A stretch of 64,000 nt of DNA, taken from the NCBI GenBank assembly GCA_963816955.1, contig CAWFME010000004.1:124001-188000 (forward strand). Direction: 5' to 3'. Both the position numbers and the translations under genes were made by a program. Of this stretch, positions 32,336-40,134 are shown piece by piece. The DNA comes from DATFQI01 sp963816955 (GTDB lineage Bacteria; Actinomycetota; Thermoleophilia; Solirubrobacterales; Solirubrobacteraceae). Positions within the stretch are counted from its first letter, which is position 1. Each line of letters begins with the position of its first letter. A model generated the notes under the pieces. The model made no database searches, was not told where the DNA came from, and was given only the letters and a program-made list of their open reading frames with translations.

Positions 32336-33113
32336 GGCGCTCCATCACGCCCCAGCCCTCGCGCAGCGCGCCGCCGCCGGGGACCTCGCCGGCGAACGTG
32401 CCGAACGGCTGCTCGTAGTCGGAGCTCATCAGCACGAGCCGCTCGCGCCGCGCGCGCGTCGCCTCGGCCGTGAAGCGCAGGCCGCCGACGCCGGCGAGCC
32501 CGTCGAACGGCTGCCGCGGGACCTCGCGCGGCTCGCCGCTCACCCACAGCGTGCGCTCGGAGGCCGCCTCGGCGTCGTGCAGGCCGTCGACCAGGTTCCA
32601 CGCGACCGGCTCGCCCGACTCGAGCACGCCGACGCCCGCCGACCACAGCCACGCCGTGCGGCGCGCGTGGTAGCCGGCGGACTCGTCGACGAGCCCCGCC
32701 GCGTCCAGCTCGCGCCCGAGGACGGTGCCGCGCACCCGCACGCCGCCGCGCTTGCGCGTCCAGATGTGCTGCGCGCCGTGCGGGGAGACGACCTCGACCG
32801 GCGCGGCGTCGCCGACCTCGAGCTCCATCACGCCGGGTACGAGCACGCGCGAGGGCGTCACCACCAGCCCGCCGCGGCGGCGCAGCGAGCGCTCCGTGAA
32901 CGTCGTGCCGTCCCACACCGCCCACCACGCGGCGGTGGCCGGCCCGATCCGCGCGACCGCCGCGCACAGCATCAGCTCCGGCCCGAACGCGCCGACCCAC
33001 GTCCAGCGCTTGAGCGGGCGCCCGCCGCGCCACGCCGGCATGCGCGCGGGCGGCAGCGGGAGCTCCGGCCGCCCGGGTCCTGGTCCACGCCACGCGCTCA
33101 CGAGCTCCGGCAT
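32319..33113 (-). CDS. DUF2804 family protein
   Basis: 264 aa from MPELVSAWRGPGPGRPELPL. The family shape is seen in WRGGRPLKRWTWVGAFGPEL, ERSLRRRGGLVVTPSRVLVP and the characteristic ending SDYEQPFGTFAGEVPGGG followed by ERHAVAW. It is predicted to be a lipid-handling or dehydratase-like beta protein, but no activity is established. It is the first gene of a minus-strand operon continuing to the TrmH-type methyltransferase and P450. Confidence 0.75.
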   Translation of the reverse strand: MPELVSAWRGPGPGRPELPLPPARMPAWRGGRPLKRWTWVGAFGPELMLCAAVARIGPATAAWWAVWDGTTFTERSLRRRGGLVVTPSRVLVPGVMELEVGDAAPVEVVSPHGAQHIWTRKRGGVRVRGTVLGRELDAAGLVDESAGYHARRTAWLWSAGVGVLESGEPVAWNLVDGLHDAEAASERTLWVSGEPREVPRQPFDGLAGVGGLRFTAEATRARRERLVLMSSDYEQPFGTFAGEVPGGGALREGWGVMERHAVAW

Positions 33114-33123
33114 GCCCGGACGA

Positions 33124-33155
33124 TATGCTCCGGCGCGGGTTGACTGACGAGTCAA
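33124..33155 (+). promoter_or_regulatory. Predicted promoter -10 and TetR-type operator
   Basis: TATGCT at 33124-33129 fits a -10 hexamer, and the perfect palindrome TTGACT-GACG-AGTCAA at 33140-33155 sits over the expected start of transcription. Palindromes with TGAC...GTCA half-sites are typical for TetR regulators of fatty-acid genes. The TetR gene of this operon is 0.85 kb downstream, so autoregulation is the simplest reading. The TTGACT could alternatively be a -35 box, but no -10 follows at the right distance. Confidence 0.6.
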
Positions 33156-33179
33156 TCCGTGGGAAGGGAGAGAATCACC

Positions 33180-34010
33180 GTGCGTGCCGCAGCCGTCCAG
33201 CTGACCTCCACCGCCGACCGCGAGCGCAACCTCGCGACGGCCGATCGCCTGACCCGCGCGGCCGCCGCCGCCGGCGCCGAGCTCGTCGTGCTGCCCGAGA
33301 AGTGGGCCGTGCTCGGCACGCCCGAGGAGACCGCCGCGGGCGCCGAGCCGTTCGACGGCCCGGCCCTGAGTTGGGCGAGCGCGATCGCGCGCGAGCTCGG
33401 CATCGATCTCGTGGCCGGCTCGATCGCCGAGCGCGTCGAGGGTGCCGAGCGCGGCTCCAACACCTCCGTGCACTTCGGCCCCGACGGCGAGGAGAAGGCC
33501 GTCTACCGCAAGGTCCACATGTTCGACGTGGAGGTCGGCGGCAAGGTCTACCGCGAGTCCGCGAACGAGGCGCCCGGCGAGGAGCTCGTGGTGTCGGAGA
33601 CCGCCGGCGGCGTCGAGCTGGGGCTGAGCGTCTGTTACGACCTGCGCTTCCCCGAGCTCTACCGGATCCTCGCCGTGCGCGGCGCCCGCGTGCTGGTCGT
33701 CCCGGCCGCGTTCACGCTGGCCACCACGCGCGAGCACTGGGAGGTTCTCCTGCGCGCTCGCGCGATCGAGGACCAGGCGTTCGTGGTCGCCGCCAACCAG
33801 ATCGGCGAGCACGCTCCCGGCTACCGCTCGGGCGGGCGCTCGATGATCGTCGACCCCTGGGGCCTCGTGATCGCGCAGGCGCCCGACACCGAGACGTTCG
33901 CGCTGGCCGAGCTGGACCTCGAACGGCAGGCGGAGATCCGGCGCACGATGCCGTCGCTGGCCAACCGCCGCCCGTCCGCGTACCGCTGGCCGAGCGAGGT
34001 ATCCGTCTAG
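33180..34010 (+). CDS. Carbon-nitrogen hydrolase (nitrilase superfamily)
   Basis: 276 aa from the GTG at 33180, placed after the ribosome site AAGGGAGA. The Glu-Lys-Cys triad is clear: ELVVLPEKWAVLG (Glu), YRKVHMFDVEVGG (Lys) and LGLSVCYDLRFPELYRIL (Cys). This matches the Nit1/Nit2-like amidase branch that hydrolyses omega-amides such as deaminated glutathione. It has a predicted operator directly upstream and is overlapped by one base (TAGTG) by the TetR gene, so its product may belong to the same envelope-stress operon. Confidence 0.93.
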   Translation: MRAAAVQLTSTADRERNLATADRLTRAAAAAGAELVVLPEKWAVLGTPEETAAGAEPFDGPALSWASAIARELGIDLVAGSIAERVEGAERGSNTSVHFGPDGEEKAVYRKVHMFDVEVGGKVYRESANEAPGEELVVSETAGGVELGLSVCYDLRFPELYRILAVRGARVLVVPAAFTLATTREHWEVLLRARAIEDQAFVVAANQIGEHAPGYRSGGRSMIVDPWGLVIAQAPDTETFALAELDLERQAEIRRTMPSLANRRPSAYRWPSEVSV

Positions 34011-34624
34011 TGGCCGCCACGAAGCCCTCCGTGGACAAGCGCCGGATCATCCTCGACGCCGCGGTGCGCGTGTTCGCGCGCCAGGGCTTCCACACCTGCC
34101 GGGTGTCGGACATCGCCGACGAGGCGGGCGTCGCCTACGGGCTCGTCTACCACTACTTCGGCTCCAAGGACGAGGTGCTGGACACGCTGTTCCTCGAGCG
34201 CTGGGGCCTGCTGCTGGAGGCGATCGCCGAGATCGACCGCCGCGACGTCCCGGCCCGCGACAAGCTGCACGCGGTCGCGTCGTTCATCGTCGACTCCTAC
34301 CGCTACGACCCCGAGCTGATGAAGGTGATCATCGTCGAGGTCACGCGCGCCGCGAACTCCTTCGGGGCCGCGCACCTGCCCACGATCTCCGACGCCTACC
34401 GTCAGATCCAGGGCATCGTCGAGAAGGCGCAGGCGAGCGGCGAGTTCCGCACGTCGGTGACCGCGCAGTTCGGCGCGATGGCGTTCTACGGCGCCATCGA
34501 GCAGGTGCTCACGGGCTGGATCTTCGGGCTCATCGAGGAGGGCGAGGACTCCTACGAGCGCGCCAAGGACCACGTGGTGGAGACCGTCTGCCGCGGGCTC
34601 GAGACGTACACTCCCGCGCCATGA
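34010..34624 (+). CDS. TetR-family transcriptional regulator (FadR-like)
   Basis: 204 aa with a GTG overlapping the nitrilase stop. N-terminal helix-turn-helix: KRRIILDAAVRVFARQGFHT, then VSDIADEAGVAYGLVYHYFG and SKDEVLDTLF. The ligand domain contains YDPELMKVIIVEVTRAANSF, a pattern seen in TetR regulators of fatty acyl-CoA metabolism. The palindrome at 33140-33155 is its likely site. Regulation of the downstream envelope genes follows from the overlapping gene order. Confidence 0.93.
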   Translation: MAATKPSVDKRRIILDAAVRVFARQGFHTCRVSDIADEAGVAYGLVYHYFGSKDEVLDTLFLERWGLLLEAIAEIDRRDVPARDKLHAVASFIVDSYRYDPELMKVIIVEVTRAANSFGAAHLPTISDAYRQIQGIVEKAQASGEFRTSVTAQFGAMAFYGAIEQVLTGWIFGLIEEGEDSYERAKDHVVETVCRGLETYTPAP

Positions 34625-34758
34625 GCGACAACGACATGGTCAAGCGCCTGGCCTGGGCCGGCCTCGTGGCCGGCGTCGGCGCGCTGGCGTCGATTATCAC
34701 CACCCGGGCTGCCGCGGTGATTTACCGCCGCATATTCGGGGAAGATCCGCCGGAGTGA
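34621..34758 (+). CDS. Small membrane protein, 45 aa (DUF4235-like)
   Basis: ATGA overlap with the TetR stop. The peptide MSDNDMVKRLAWAGLVAGVG has one amphipathic-hydrophobic helix through ALASIITTRAAAVIYRRIFG and ends DPPE. The pattern of a single helix followed by a basic patch resembles DUF4235 proteins that sit beside holin-fold and DUF3618 genes. It is too short for routine gene finding; both flanking overlaps (ATGA and GTGA) support translation. Confidence 0.75.
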   Translation: MSDNDMVKRLAWAGLVAGVGALASIITTRAAAVIYRRIFGEDPPE

Positions 34759-35153
34759 CATCCGAAGAGCACACCGAGGCGGAGCGCGAGCGCTCCGAGG
34801 CGCGCGGCGCCGAGCTGCGCAGCGAGCTGGCGGCGACGGACGCCCGTCGCGCCGAAGAGGACACCGCGGACGCCGAGAAGGCCGTCGAGGAGGCCACCCA
34901 GCGCAAGGAGAAGCTCTCGCGCAAGGAGAAGGAGGCGCGCGAGCGGGCCGAGCAGGCCGAGCGCATCGCACAGCGCGAGCGCGAGGAGGCCGAGGCCGCC
35001 GAGGCGGCCGCCGGGCCCGAGCGCGGGCACGCCGCGCCGGCCGCATTCGCCGCCGGCGGCGAGCCGGGCGCCGAACGTCCCGAGATCTTGGTCGGCGCCG
35101 CCTTCGCGGGCGCCTTCGTCTTCGCCCGAATCCTGAAGCGGCTGGTGGACTGA
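34755..35153 (+). CDS. Coiled-coil protein with C-terminal membrane anchor
   Basis: 132 aa with a GTG start overlapping the small gene. Residues 1-85 form one long charged coiled coil (ERERSEARGAELRSELAATD, KEKLSRKEKEARERAEQAER); a Gly/Ala linker leads to a single C-terminal helix EILVGAAFAGAFVFARILKR. Tail-anchored coiled coils in this gene setting are probably envelope-stress scaffolds, but no family is recognised. Its stop is 1 nt before the holin-fold gene. Confidence 0.8.
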   Translation: MTSEEHTEAERERSEARGAELRSELAATDARRAEEDTADAEKAVEEATQRKEKLSRKEKEARERAEQAERIAQREREEAEAAEAAAGPERGHAAPAAFAAGGEPGAERPEILVGAAFAGAFVFARILKRLVD

Positions 35154-35154
35154 C

Positions 35155-35640
35155 ATGCCCGACGAGAACACCTCAGAGCTGGGCCGGGCGATCCAGCAGG
35201 TCTCCGAGCGCGCCTCGCTGCTCGTGCGCGAGGAGATCGAGCTCGCGAAGGCCGAGATGACCGAGAAGGTCACCAAGCTGCTCAAGGGCGCGGTCGTCGG
35301 GATCGTGGCCGGCGTGTTCGCCGTCTTCGCCCTGATCTACCTCGTCCACTCGCTGTCCTGGGGGATCTGGGCGCTCGTCAGCGACGACGTCAACTTCGTC
35401 TGGCTCGGCTACCTGATCGCGGGCGGGCTGCTGCTGCTGATCGGCGGCCTGGCCGGCTTCCTGGCCACCCGGTTCCTCAAGGGCGGCGTGCCGCCCACCC
35501 CCGCCATGGCCATCGAGGAGGCCCAGCTGATCAAGCAGACGATCGAGACCTCGCGGCCCGCCAAGCCGATCGGCGCCGGCGGCCGCGTCGAGCCCTCCGA
35601 CCCCGCGCGGCAGTCCACCGCCGACGCGACGCGCAACTGA
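35155..35640 (+). CDS. Phage-holin-fold (DUF1469/YqjE-like) membrane protein
   Basis: 161 aa. N-terminal amphipathic helix ASLLVREEIELAKAEMTEKV, two membrane hairpins (GAVVGIVAGVFAVFALIYLV, LGYLIAGGLLLLIGGLAGFL) and a soluble tail. The pattern matches the actinobacterial holin-superfamily III / YqjE domain common in host genomes, where it is not a phage lysis gene. It lies between the coiled-coil and DUF3618 genes, an arrangement conserved in actinobacteria as far as I know. Probable role: membrane stress response. Confidence 0.9.
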   Translation: MPDENTSELGRAIQQVSERASLLVREEIELAKAEMTEKVTKLLKGAVVGIVAGVFAVFALIYLVHSLSWGIWALVSDDVNFVWLGYLIAGGLLLLIGGLAGFLATRFLKGGVPPTPAMAIEEAQLIKQTIETSRPAKPIGAGGRVEPSDPARQSTADATRN

Positions 35641-35882
35641 TGGCCGCCGCACGCACACCGGAGGAGATCCGGCGCTCGATCGAGGCCAACCGCGCCGAGC
35701 TCGGGCTCGCCGTCGAGCGGCTGCGCGGCGAGGTCGCCGAGGTCGCCGACTGGCGCAAGCACCTGCGCAACAACCAGAAGCAGGTGCTGATCGGCGCCGC
35801 CGTGGCCGGCTTCGTGCTCGGCGGCGGCGTGGCGGCGATGACCGGCCTGCTCACCGGCCGCCGGCGCCGCGACCACTACTGA
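35640..35882 (+). CDS. DUF3618 family membrane protein
   Basis: 80 aa, with the ATG overlapping the previous stop by one base. The DUF3618 signature is clear: RTPEEIRRSIEANRAELGLA and VERLRGEVAEVADWRKHLRN, followed by one membrane helix VLIGAAVAGFVLGGGVAAM. It ends the six-gene plus-strand operon that begins with the nitrilase. The role is unknown; family members pair with the holin-fold protein. Confidence 0.93.
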   Translation: MAAARTPEEIRRSIEANRAELGLAVERLRGEVAEVADWRKHLRNNQKQVLIGAAVAGFVLGGGVAAMTGLLTGRRRRDHY

Positions 35883-35885
35883 GCG

Positions 35886-37008
35886 TCAGGTCCCGGGCTC
35901 GACCTCGGGAGCTGGGACGCCCGGCGGGGGCAGGTCCTCCGCCGGAGTGTCCTTGAAGGCGTTGAACTCGCGGATCGTGATCTGGATCGCCGCGGCGACG
36001 GGGATCGCCAGCAGCGCGCCCAGCACGCCGAACAGCGTGCTCCCGAACAGCACGGAGACGAGCACGACGAACGGGTGCACCGCCACCGCGCGCGCCTGGA
36101 TGCGCGGCTGGATCACCGTGTTCTCGACCTGCTGGTAGATCACGGAGAAGATCACCCAGACGATCGTGTCGATGGGGAAGTCGCTGAACAGCGTGACGAG
36201 GCCGACGATGATCGCGCCGAGCGTGGCGCCGACGAGCGGCACGAGGTCGAGCAGGAACACGACGACAGCGAGCGGCAGGGCGTAGGGGACGCCGAGGATC
36301 GTGAGCATGAGCCAGGCGAGCACGCCGGCGATCGTGGCCTGCAGCAGCGCTCCTGCGACGTAGTTGCCGACCGTCGCCCCGATGCGGTCGTAGAGGCGCT
36401 TCATCCAGCGCGCGCGGTCGGGTGGGTAGCGGTCGGCGAACGCGTCCAGCCAGCCGCGGGCGCTGTTGAGCATGAACAGGCTCAGGACGATGATCGTGAT
36501 CGCGGCGAACAGCGAGTTGACGACCCCCACGCCGATGTCGCCGAGCACGCCGGCCGCGTCGCCGAGCCGGGCCGGCAGCTTGGCCGCCTGCTCCTCGAGC
36601 TTGCCCGTGATGTCGTAGTCCTGCTCGAGCTGGCGCAGGCGGGAGTCCCCCTGCACGAAGTCCGTGAGGTCGCGGGCGTAGTCGGGCAGCGACTGGGCGA
36701 GGTTGTTGCCCTGCGTGACGATCGGCGGGACCAGGGACGGCGATGATCAGGACGGGCACCAGGATCAGCCCGACGTAGACGAGCGCGACCGCCAGGCCGC
36801 GCTTCATCCAGCGCCGCAGGAAGCTCACCGGGCCCGAGAGCGCGATCGCGATGAAGCCCGCGATGAAGATCCACGTGAGCGGCTTGCGCAGCAGGTAGAT
36901 CAGGTACAGCGCCAGCACGCAGGCGAGCACCGTCAGGACGATCCGGACGGTGCCGCGGACGGACAGCGCCGACGTCGGCGCGGGGGCGGCGGCGGAGGGC
37001 GCGCTCAC
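35886..37008 (-). pseudogene. AI-2E-family (PerM) membrane transporter, frameshifted
   Basis: Starts at GTG 37008 (VSAPSAAAPAPTSALSVRGT) with three membrane helices up to YVGLILVPVLIIAV, then the frame is lost. One frame over it continues LVPPIVTQGNNLAQSLPDYA to the family's C-terminal half (LFMLNSARGWLDAFADRYPP, LLDLVPLVGATLGAIIVGLV, VIQPRIQARAVAVHPFVVLV, FGVLGALLAIPVAAAI). Deleting one base of the run at 36734-36736 yields one 373-aa protein of normal length. Probable error or recent mutation. The family moves small signals or sodium ions across the membrane; the substrate here is unknown. Confidence 0.85.
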
Positions 37009-37055
37009 CCTCGGGGGGTTCGCAGCCCGGCCGCGGAGTCCTGCTCGCTGGGAGC

Positions 37056-37931
37056 CTAGACCGCGCCGAGCAGCTCGGAGGGCAGCGCCGTGACCCCGAC
37101 CAGCCCGGGGCCGGTGTGCGTGCCGATCACGGGCCCGAGCTCCGAGACGAACTCGGGGTCGCGGCCGTAGATCTCGCGGCCGCGCTCGGCGATCCGCTCG
37201 GCCAGGTCGGGCGCCTGCACGTGCTGGATGAAGTAGACGTCGGAGCCGGCCTCGCGCTGCTCGGCCAGCTCGCGGACGAGGCGGTCGATCGCGCGCCCCT
37301 GGGTGCGCACGCGCTCGACCGGCGTGATCTCGCTGTCGATCGAGAGGATCGGCTTGATCTTCAGCGCCGAGCCCAGGAAGGCCTGGGCGGCGCCGATGCG
37401 GCCGCCCCGGCGCAGGTACTCGAGCGAGTCGACGGCGAACAGGATCGTCATGCGCTCGCCGACCCTGGCGGCGGCGTCGGCGGCCGCCTGCGCGTCCGCT
37501 CCGGCCTTGGCGGCGTTGTCGGCGGCGACCGACATCAGCCCGTGGCCGGCGCAGCCCGTGCGGGAGTCCAGCACCACGATGCGGCCGGCGTCGACGCCGC
37601 GCTCGACCAGCGCGTCGCGCGCCTGCTCGGCCGAGCGCACGGTGCCGGAGATGCCGCCCGACAGGTGGATCGAGACGACGTCGTCGCCGCGCTCGAGCAG
37701 CGGTTCGTAGACCGCGAGGAAGTCGCCGACCGACGGCTGCGAGGTGCTCGGCAGGTCGCCGTCGCCGCGCTTGAGGTAGTCGTAGAAGGCGTCGTAGCCC
37801 GGCATGTCGCTCTCGCGGTCGGTCCTGCCGTCCCAGTTGACGTACAGCGACACGAGGCTCAGCCCGTGGCGATCCACGACCTCCTGGGGCAGGTACTGGG
37901 TCGTGTCGGTGACCACGGCGACGCCGGACAT
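37056..37931 (-). CDS. DegV-family fatty-acid-binding protein
   Basis: 291 aa. DegV motifs: VAVVTDTTQYLPQEVVDRHG, STSQPSVGDFLAVYEPLLER, VVSIHLSGGISGTVRSAEQA, VVLDSRTGCAGHGLM and LFAVDSLEYLRRGGRIGAAQ with the fatty-acid-pocket serines. FakB-type members carry fatty acids to the kinase FakA. No FakA gene is nearby. The gene sits 47 nt upstream of the AI-2E gene and may share its transcript. Confidence 0.94.
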   Translation of the reverse strand: MSGVAVVTDTTQYLPQEVVDRHGLSLVSLYVNWDGRTDRESDMPGYDAFYDYLKRGDGDLPSTSQPSVGDFLAVYEPLLERGDDVVSIHLSGGISGTVRSAEQARDALVERGVDAGRIVVLDSRTGCAGHGLMSVAADNAAKAGADAQAAADAAARVGERMTILFAVDSLEYLRRGGRIGAAQAFLGSALKIKPILSIDSEITPVERVRTQGRAIDRLVRELAEQREAGSDVYFIQHVQAPDLAERIAERGREIYGRDPEFVSELGPVIGTHTGPGLVGVTALPSELLGAV

Positions 37932-37957
37932 CGCGCCGGAGCCTATCTTCCGGCCGG

Positions 37958-38245
37958 ATGGAGCCCGTCGTGCTGCACCGCTGCAAGACCCCGACGAACC
38001 GCCTCTGCGCGTGCGGGCGGGTGGCGCGGGAGCTGGCCCGGCGGGGGATCGAGGCCGAGGAGCGGCGGGTCCCGTGGCGGCGCCGAGAGCGCTCCGACGT
38101 CGAGGAGTTGACGGGGCAGGCCGTCGTGCCCGTGCTCGAGATCGGCGGCGAGGCGATCTGCGACTCGCGGCGGATCGTGGAGCACCTGCGCTGGCTCGAC
38201 GACGAGCGGCAACGCGCCAGCTCTGTCGATCGCGCGGGCGCCTGA
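37958..38245 (+). CDS. Thioredoxin-fold (GST N-terminal-like) protein with Cys-rich N-terminus
   Basis: 95 aa. Beta-alpha-beta start VVLHRCKTPTNRLCACGRVA with three Cys in a row of twelve residues, then VPVLEIGGEAICDSRRIVEH, the cis-proline and SR motif of the glutathione-transferase N-domain. The helical C-domain of GSTs is absent. It may be a small glutaredoxin-like or metal-binding thiol protein; the CACG segment is unusual. It diverges from DegV (26 nt between starts). Confidence 0.75.
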   Translation: MEPVVLHRCKTPTNRLCACGRVARELARRGIEAEERRVPWRRRERSDVEELTGQAVVPVLEIGGEAICDSRRIVEHLRWLDDERQRASSVDRAGA

Positions 38246-38303
38246 CGTCGGTTAGGTTGAACGCGGCCGACACGGCGCCGCGCGAGACCGGAGGTTCCAC
38301 CAG

Positions 38304-38699
38304 ATGCGCTACCTGCTCTCCATCATCGTCGACGAGTCCGGCTTCGCGGACGCCACGCCCGAGGACCGCGAGCGGATGTCGAACGCCTACGCCGACTACA
38401 CCGACGCGGTCGAGGCGGCGGGGATCCTGCGTGGCGGCGACGGCCTGCAGCCGTCCTCGACCGCGACCACCGTGCGCGTGCGCGACGGCGAGCCGCTGCT
38501 GACCGACGGGCCGTTCGCCGAGACGCGCGAGCAGCTGGCCGGTTACTACCTGCTCGAGTGCGCCGACCTCGACGAGGCGATCGGCTGGGCGGCCAAGATC
38601 CCCGGCGCGCAGTGGGGCGCCGTCGAGGTCCGCCCGGTGATGATCTACGAGAACGAGCGGCTCGGCTCGGCCAACCGCGACTCGGCGGCCCGCGGCTGA
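38304..38699 (+). CDS. YCII-related (DGPF-domain) protein
   Basis: 131 aa. Family pattern: MRYLLSIIVDESGFADATPE, GILRGGDGLQPSSTATTVRV, the signature LLTDGPFAETREQLAGYYLL and ADLDEAIGWAAKIPGAQWGA then EVRPVM. Proteins of this type precede SigJ-like ECF sigma factors in actinobacteria, and the usual order is kept here: the next gene overlaps it by 4 nt (CTGA). The domain binds small molecules in related enzymes; its role with the sigma factor is unproven. Confidence 0.94.
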   Translation: MRYLLSIIVDESGFADATPEDRERMSNAYADYTDAVEAAGILRGGDGLQPSSTATTVRVRDGEPLLTDGPFAETREQLAGYYLLECADLDEAIGWAAKIPGAQWGAVEVRPVMIYENERLGSANRDSAARG

Positions 38700-39966
38700 G
38701 CGCTCCCGCCGACCTGGACCGCCTGTTCCGGCGCGAGTCGGCGCAGGCGGTCGCGGCGCTCGCCCGGGCGCTCGGCGACCTGGACCGCGCCGAGGAGGCC
38801 GTCCAGGACGCCTACGCGACCGCCCTGGAGCGCTGGCCGCGCGACGGGACGCCGGCGAACCCGGCGGCGTGGATCACGACCGTCGCCCGCAACCGGGCGC
38901 TCGACCGGATCCGCGCCGACCGGCGCTCGGCCGCGCGGGCGGAGGAGCGCGCGCGGCTCGAGGCGCTCACGGGCGCGGGCGGCGCCCCCGGCGCGAGCGG
39001 CGAGGACGCAGAGGACGACGTGAGCACGATCCCCGACGAGCGGCTGCGGCTGATGTTCACCTGCTGCCACCCGGCGCTCGCACCGGAGGCCCGGGTGGCG
39101 CTCACGCTGCGCCTGCTCGGGGGGCTCACCACCGCGGAGGTCGCCCGTGCGTTCCTCGTCTCGGAAGGGGCGATGGCGCAGCGCGTCGTGCGGGCGAAGG
39201 CGAAGATCCGCGTGGCCGGGATCGCCTATGAGGTGCCGCGCGACGCCGACCTCCCGGCCAGGCTGGGCTCCGTGCTCGCGACGCTCTACCTCGTCTTCAA
39301 CGAGGGCTACGCCGCGACGGCCGGCGACGACGCTGATCCGGCGCGAGCTCTCCGCCGAGGCGATCCGGCTCGCGCGCGTGCTGTGCGCGCTGATGCCCGA
39401 CGAGCCCGAGGCCCTGGCGCTGCTGGCGCTGATGCGGCTGCACGACTCGCGCCGCGCGACCCGGGTCGGCCCGGACGGCCGGCTCGTCCTGCTCGCCGAC
39501 CAGGACCGCGGCGCCTGGGACCGCGAGGCGATCACCGAGGGCCTCGCGCTGACCGAGCGCGCCCTCGCGCTCGGCTCCCGCGGCCGCTACGCGGTGCAGG
39601 CGGTGATCGCCGCCGAGCACGCGCGCGCCCGCCGTGCCGAGGACACCGACTGGCAGCGGATCGCCGCCGCCTACGACCGCCTCGCCCAGATCGACCCGAG
39701 CCCCGTGATCGCCCTCAACCGCGCGGTGGCCGTCGCGATGGCCCGCGGCCCGGCCGCAGGGCTCGCGCTCGCGGACGAGCAGGCCGAGGCGCTGGCCGAG
39801 TACCACCTGCTCCACGCCACCCGGGCCGACCTGCTGCGGCGGCTTGGGCCGCGGCGCGGAGGCGCGCGCCGCCTACACGCGGGCGGTCGAGCTCGCGGCC
39901 GTGCCCGCCGAACGCAGCTTCCTGCGCGAGCGCCTCGCCGAGTTGGGGCGAACGGCGGGCAGGTAA
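38696..39966 (+). pseudogene. sigJ: SigJ-like ECF sigma factor (DUF6596 type), two frameshifts
   Basis: The natural start is CTG at 38696, overlapping the YCII stop, giving (M)SAPADLDRLFRRESAQAVAA. Region 2 (LDRAEEAVQDAYATALERWP) and region 4 (RLLGGLTTAEVARAFLVSEG) are intact. The frame is lost after FNEGYAATAGDD near 39333 and continues one frame over as LIRRELSAEAIRLARVL up to YHLLHATRADLLRRL. It shifts again near 39845 before EARAAYTRAVELAAVPAERS, ending at TAA 39966. Removing one G and one T restores 422 aa of the expected C-terminal domain. It probably controls oxidative-stress genes together with the YCII partner. Confidence 0.85.
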
Positions 39967-40134
39967 GGGGGGGGGGGAGCCGCCCGCTCTGCACCGAGCG
40001 GTGGATAACTGTGCCTCAGGCCCGTTAATCCACCGCTCGCGTCGGGAGGGGCCGCGGCGGTGGCGCGGCGGTGCGGCCGGGAGCAGGCGCCGCGGGCGGC
40101 TCCCTCGCCTCCCCACCCAGCCGCAGTGAACGCC
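39967..40134. repeat. Convergent gap with G11 run and 12-bp inverted repeat
   Basis: After the SigJ stop comes an 11-base G run (39967-39977), then a perfect 12-bp inverted repeat CGAGCGGTGGAT (39995-40006) and ATCCACCGCTCG (40028-40039) with a 21-nt loop that itself contains CCTCAGG. The rest is GC-rich with no open frame of note. The hairpin may act as a terminator for both convergent genes. The G run is a likely spot for sequencing error. Confidence 0.6.

Noticed and set aside
33140..33145. TTGACT as a -35 promoter hexamer
   Set aside because: No -10 hexamer lies about 17 bp downstream, and TTGACT is one arm of a perfect palindrome.
35155..35640. Prophage remnant suggested by the holin-fold protein
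   Set aside because: No other phage gene is present, and the neighbours (DUF3618, coiled-coil protein) match the chromosomal arrangement seen in actinobacteria.
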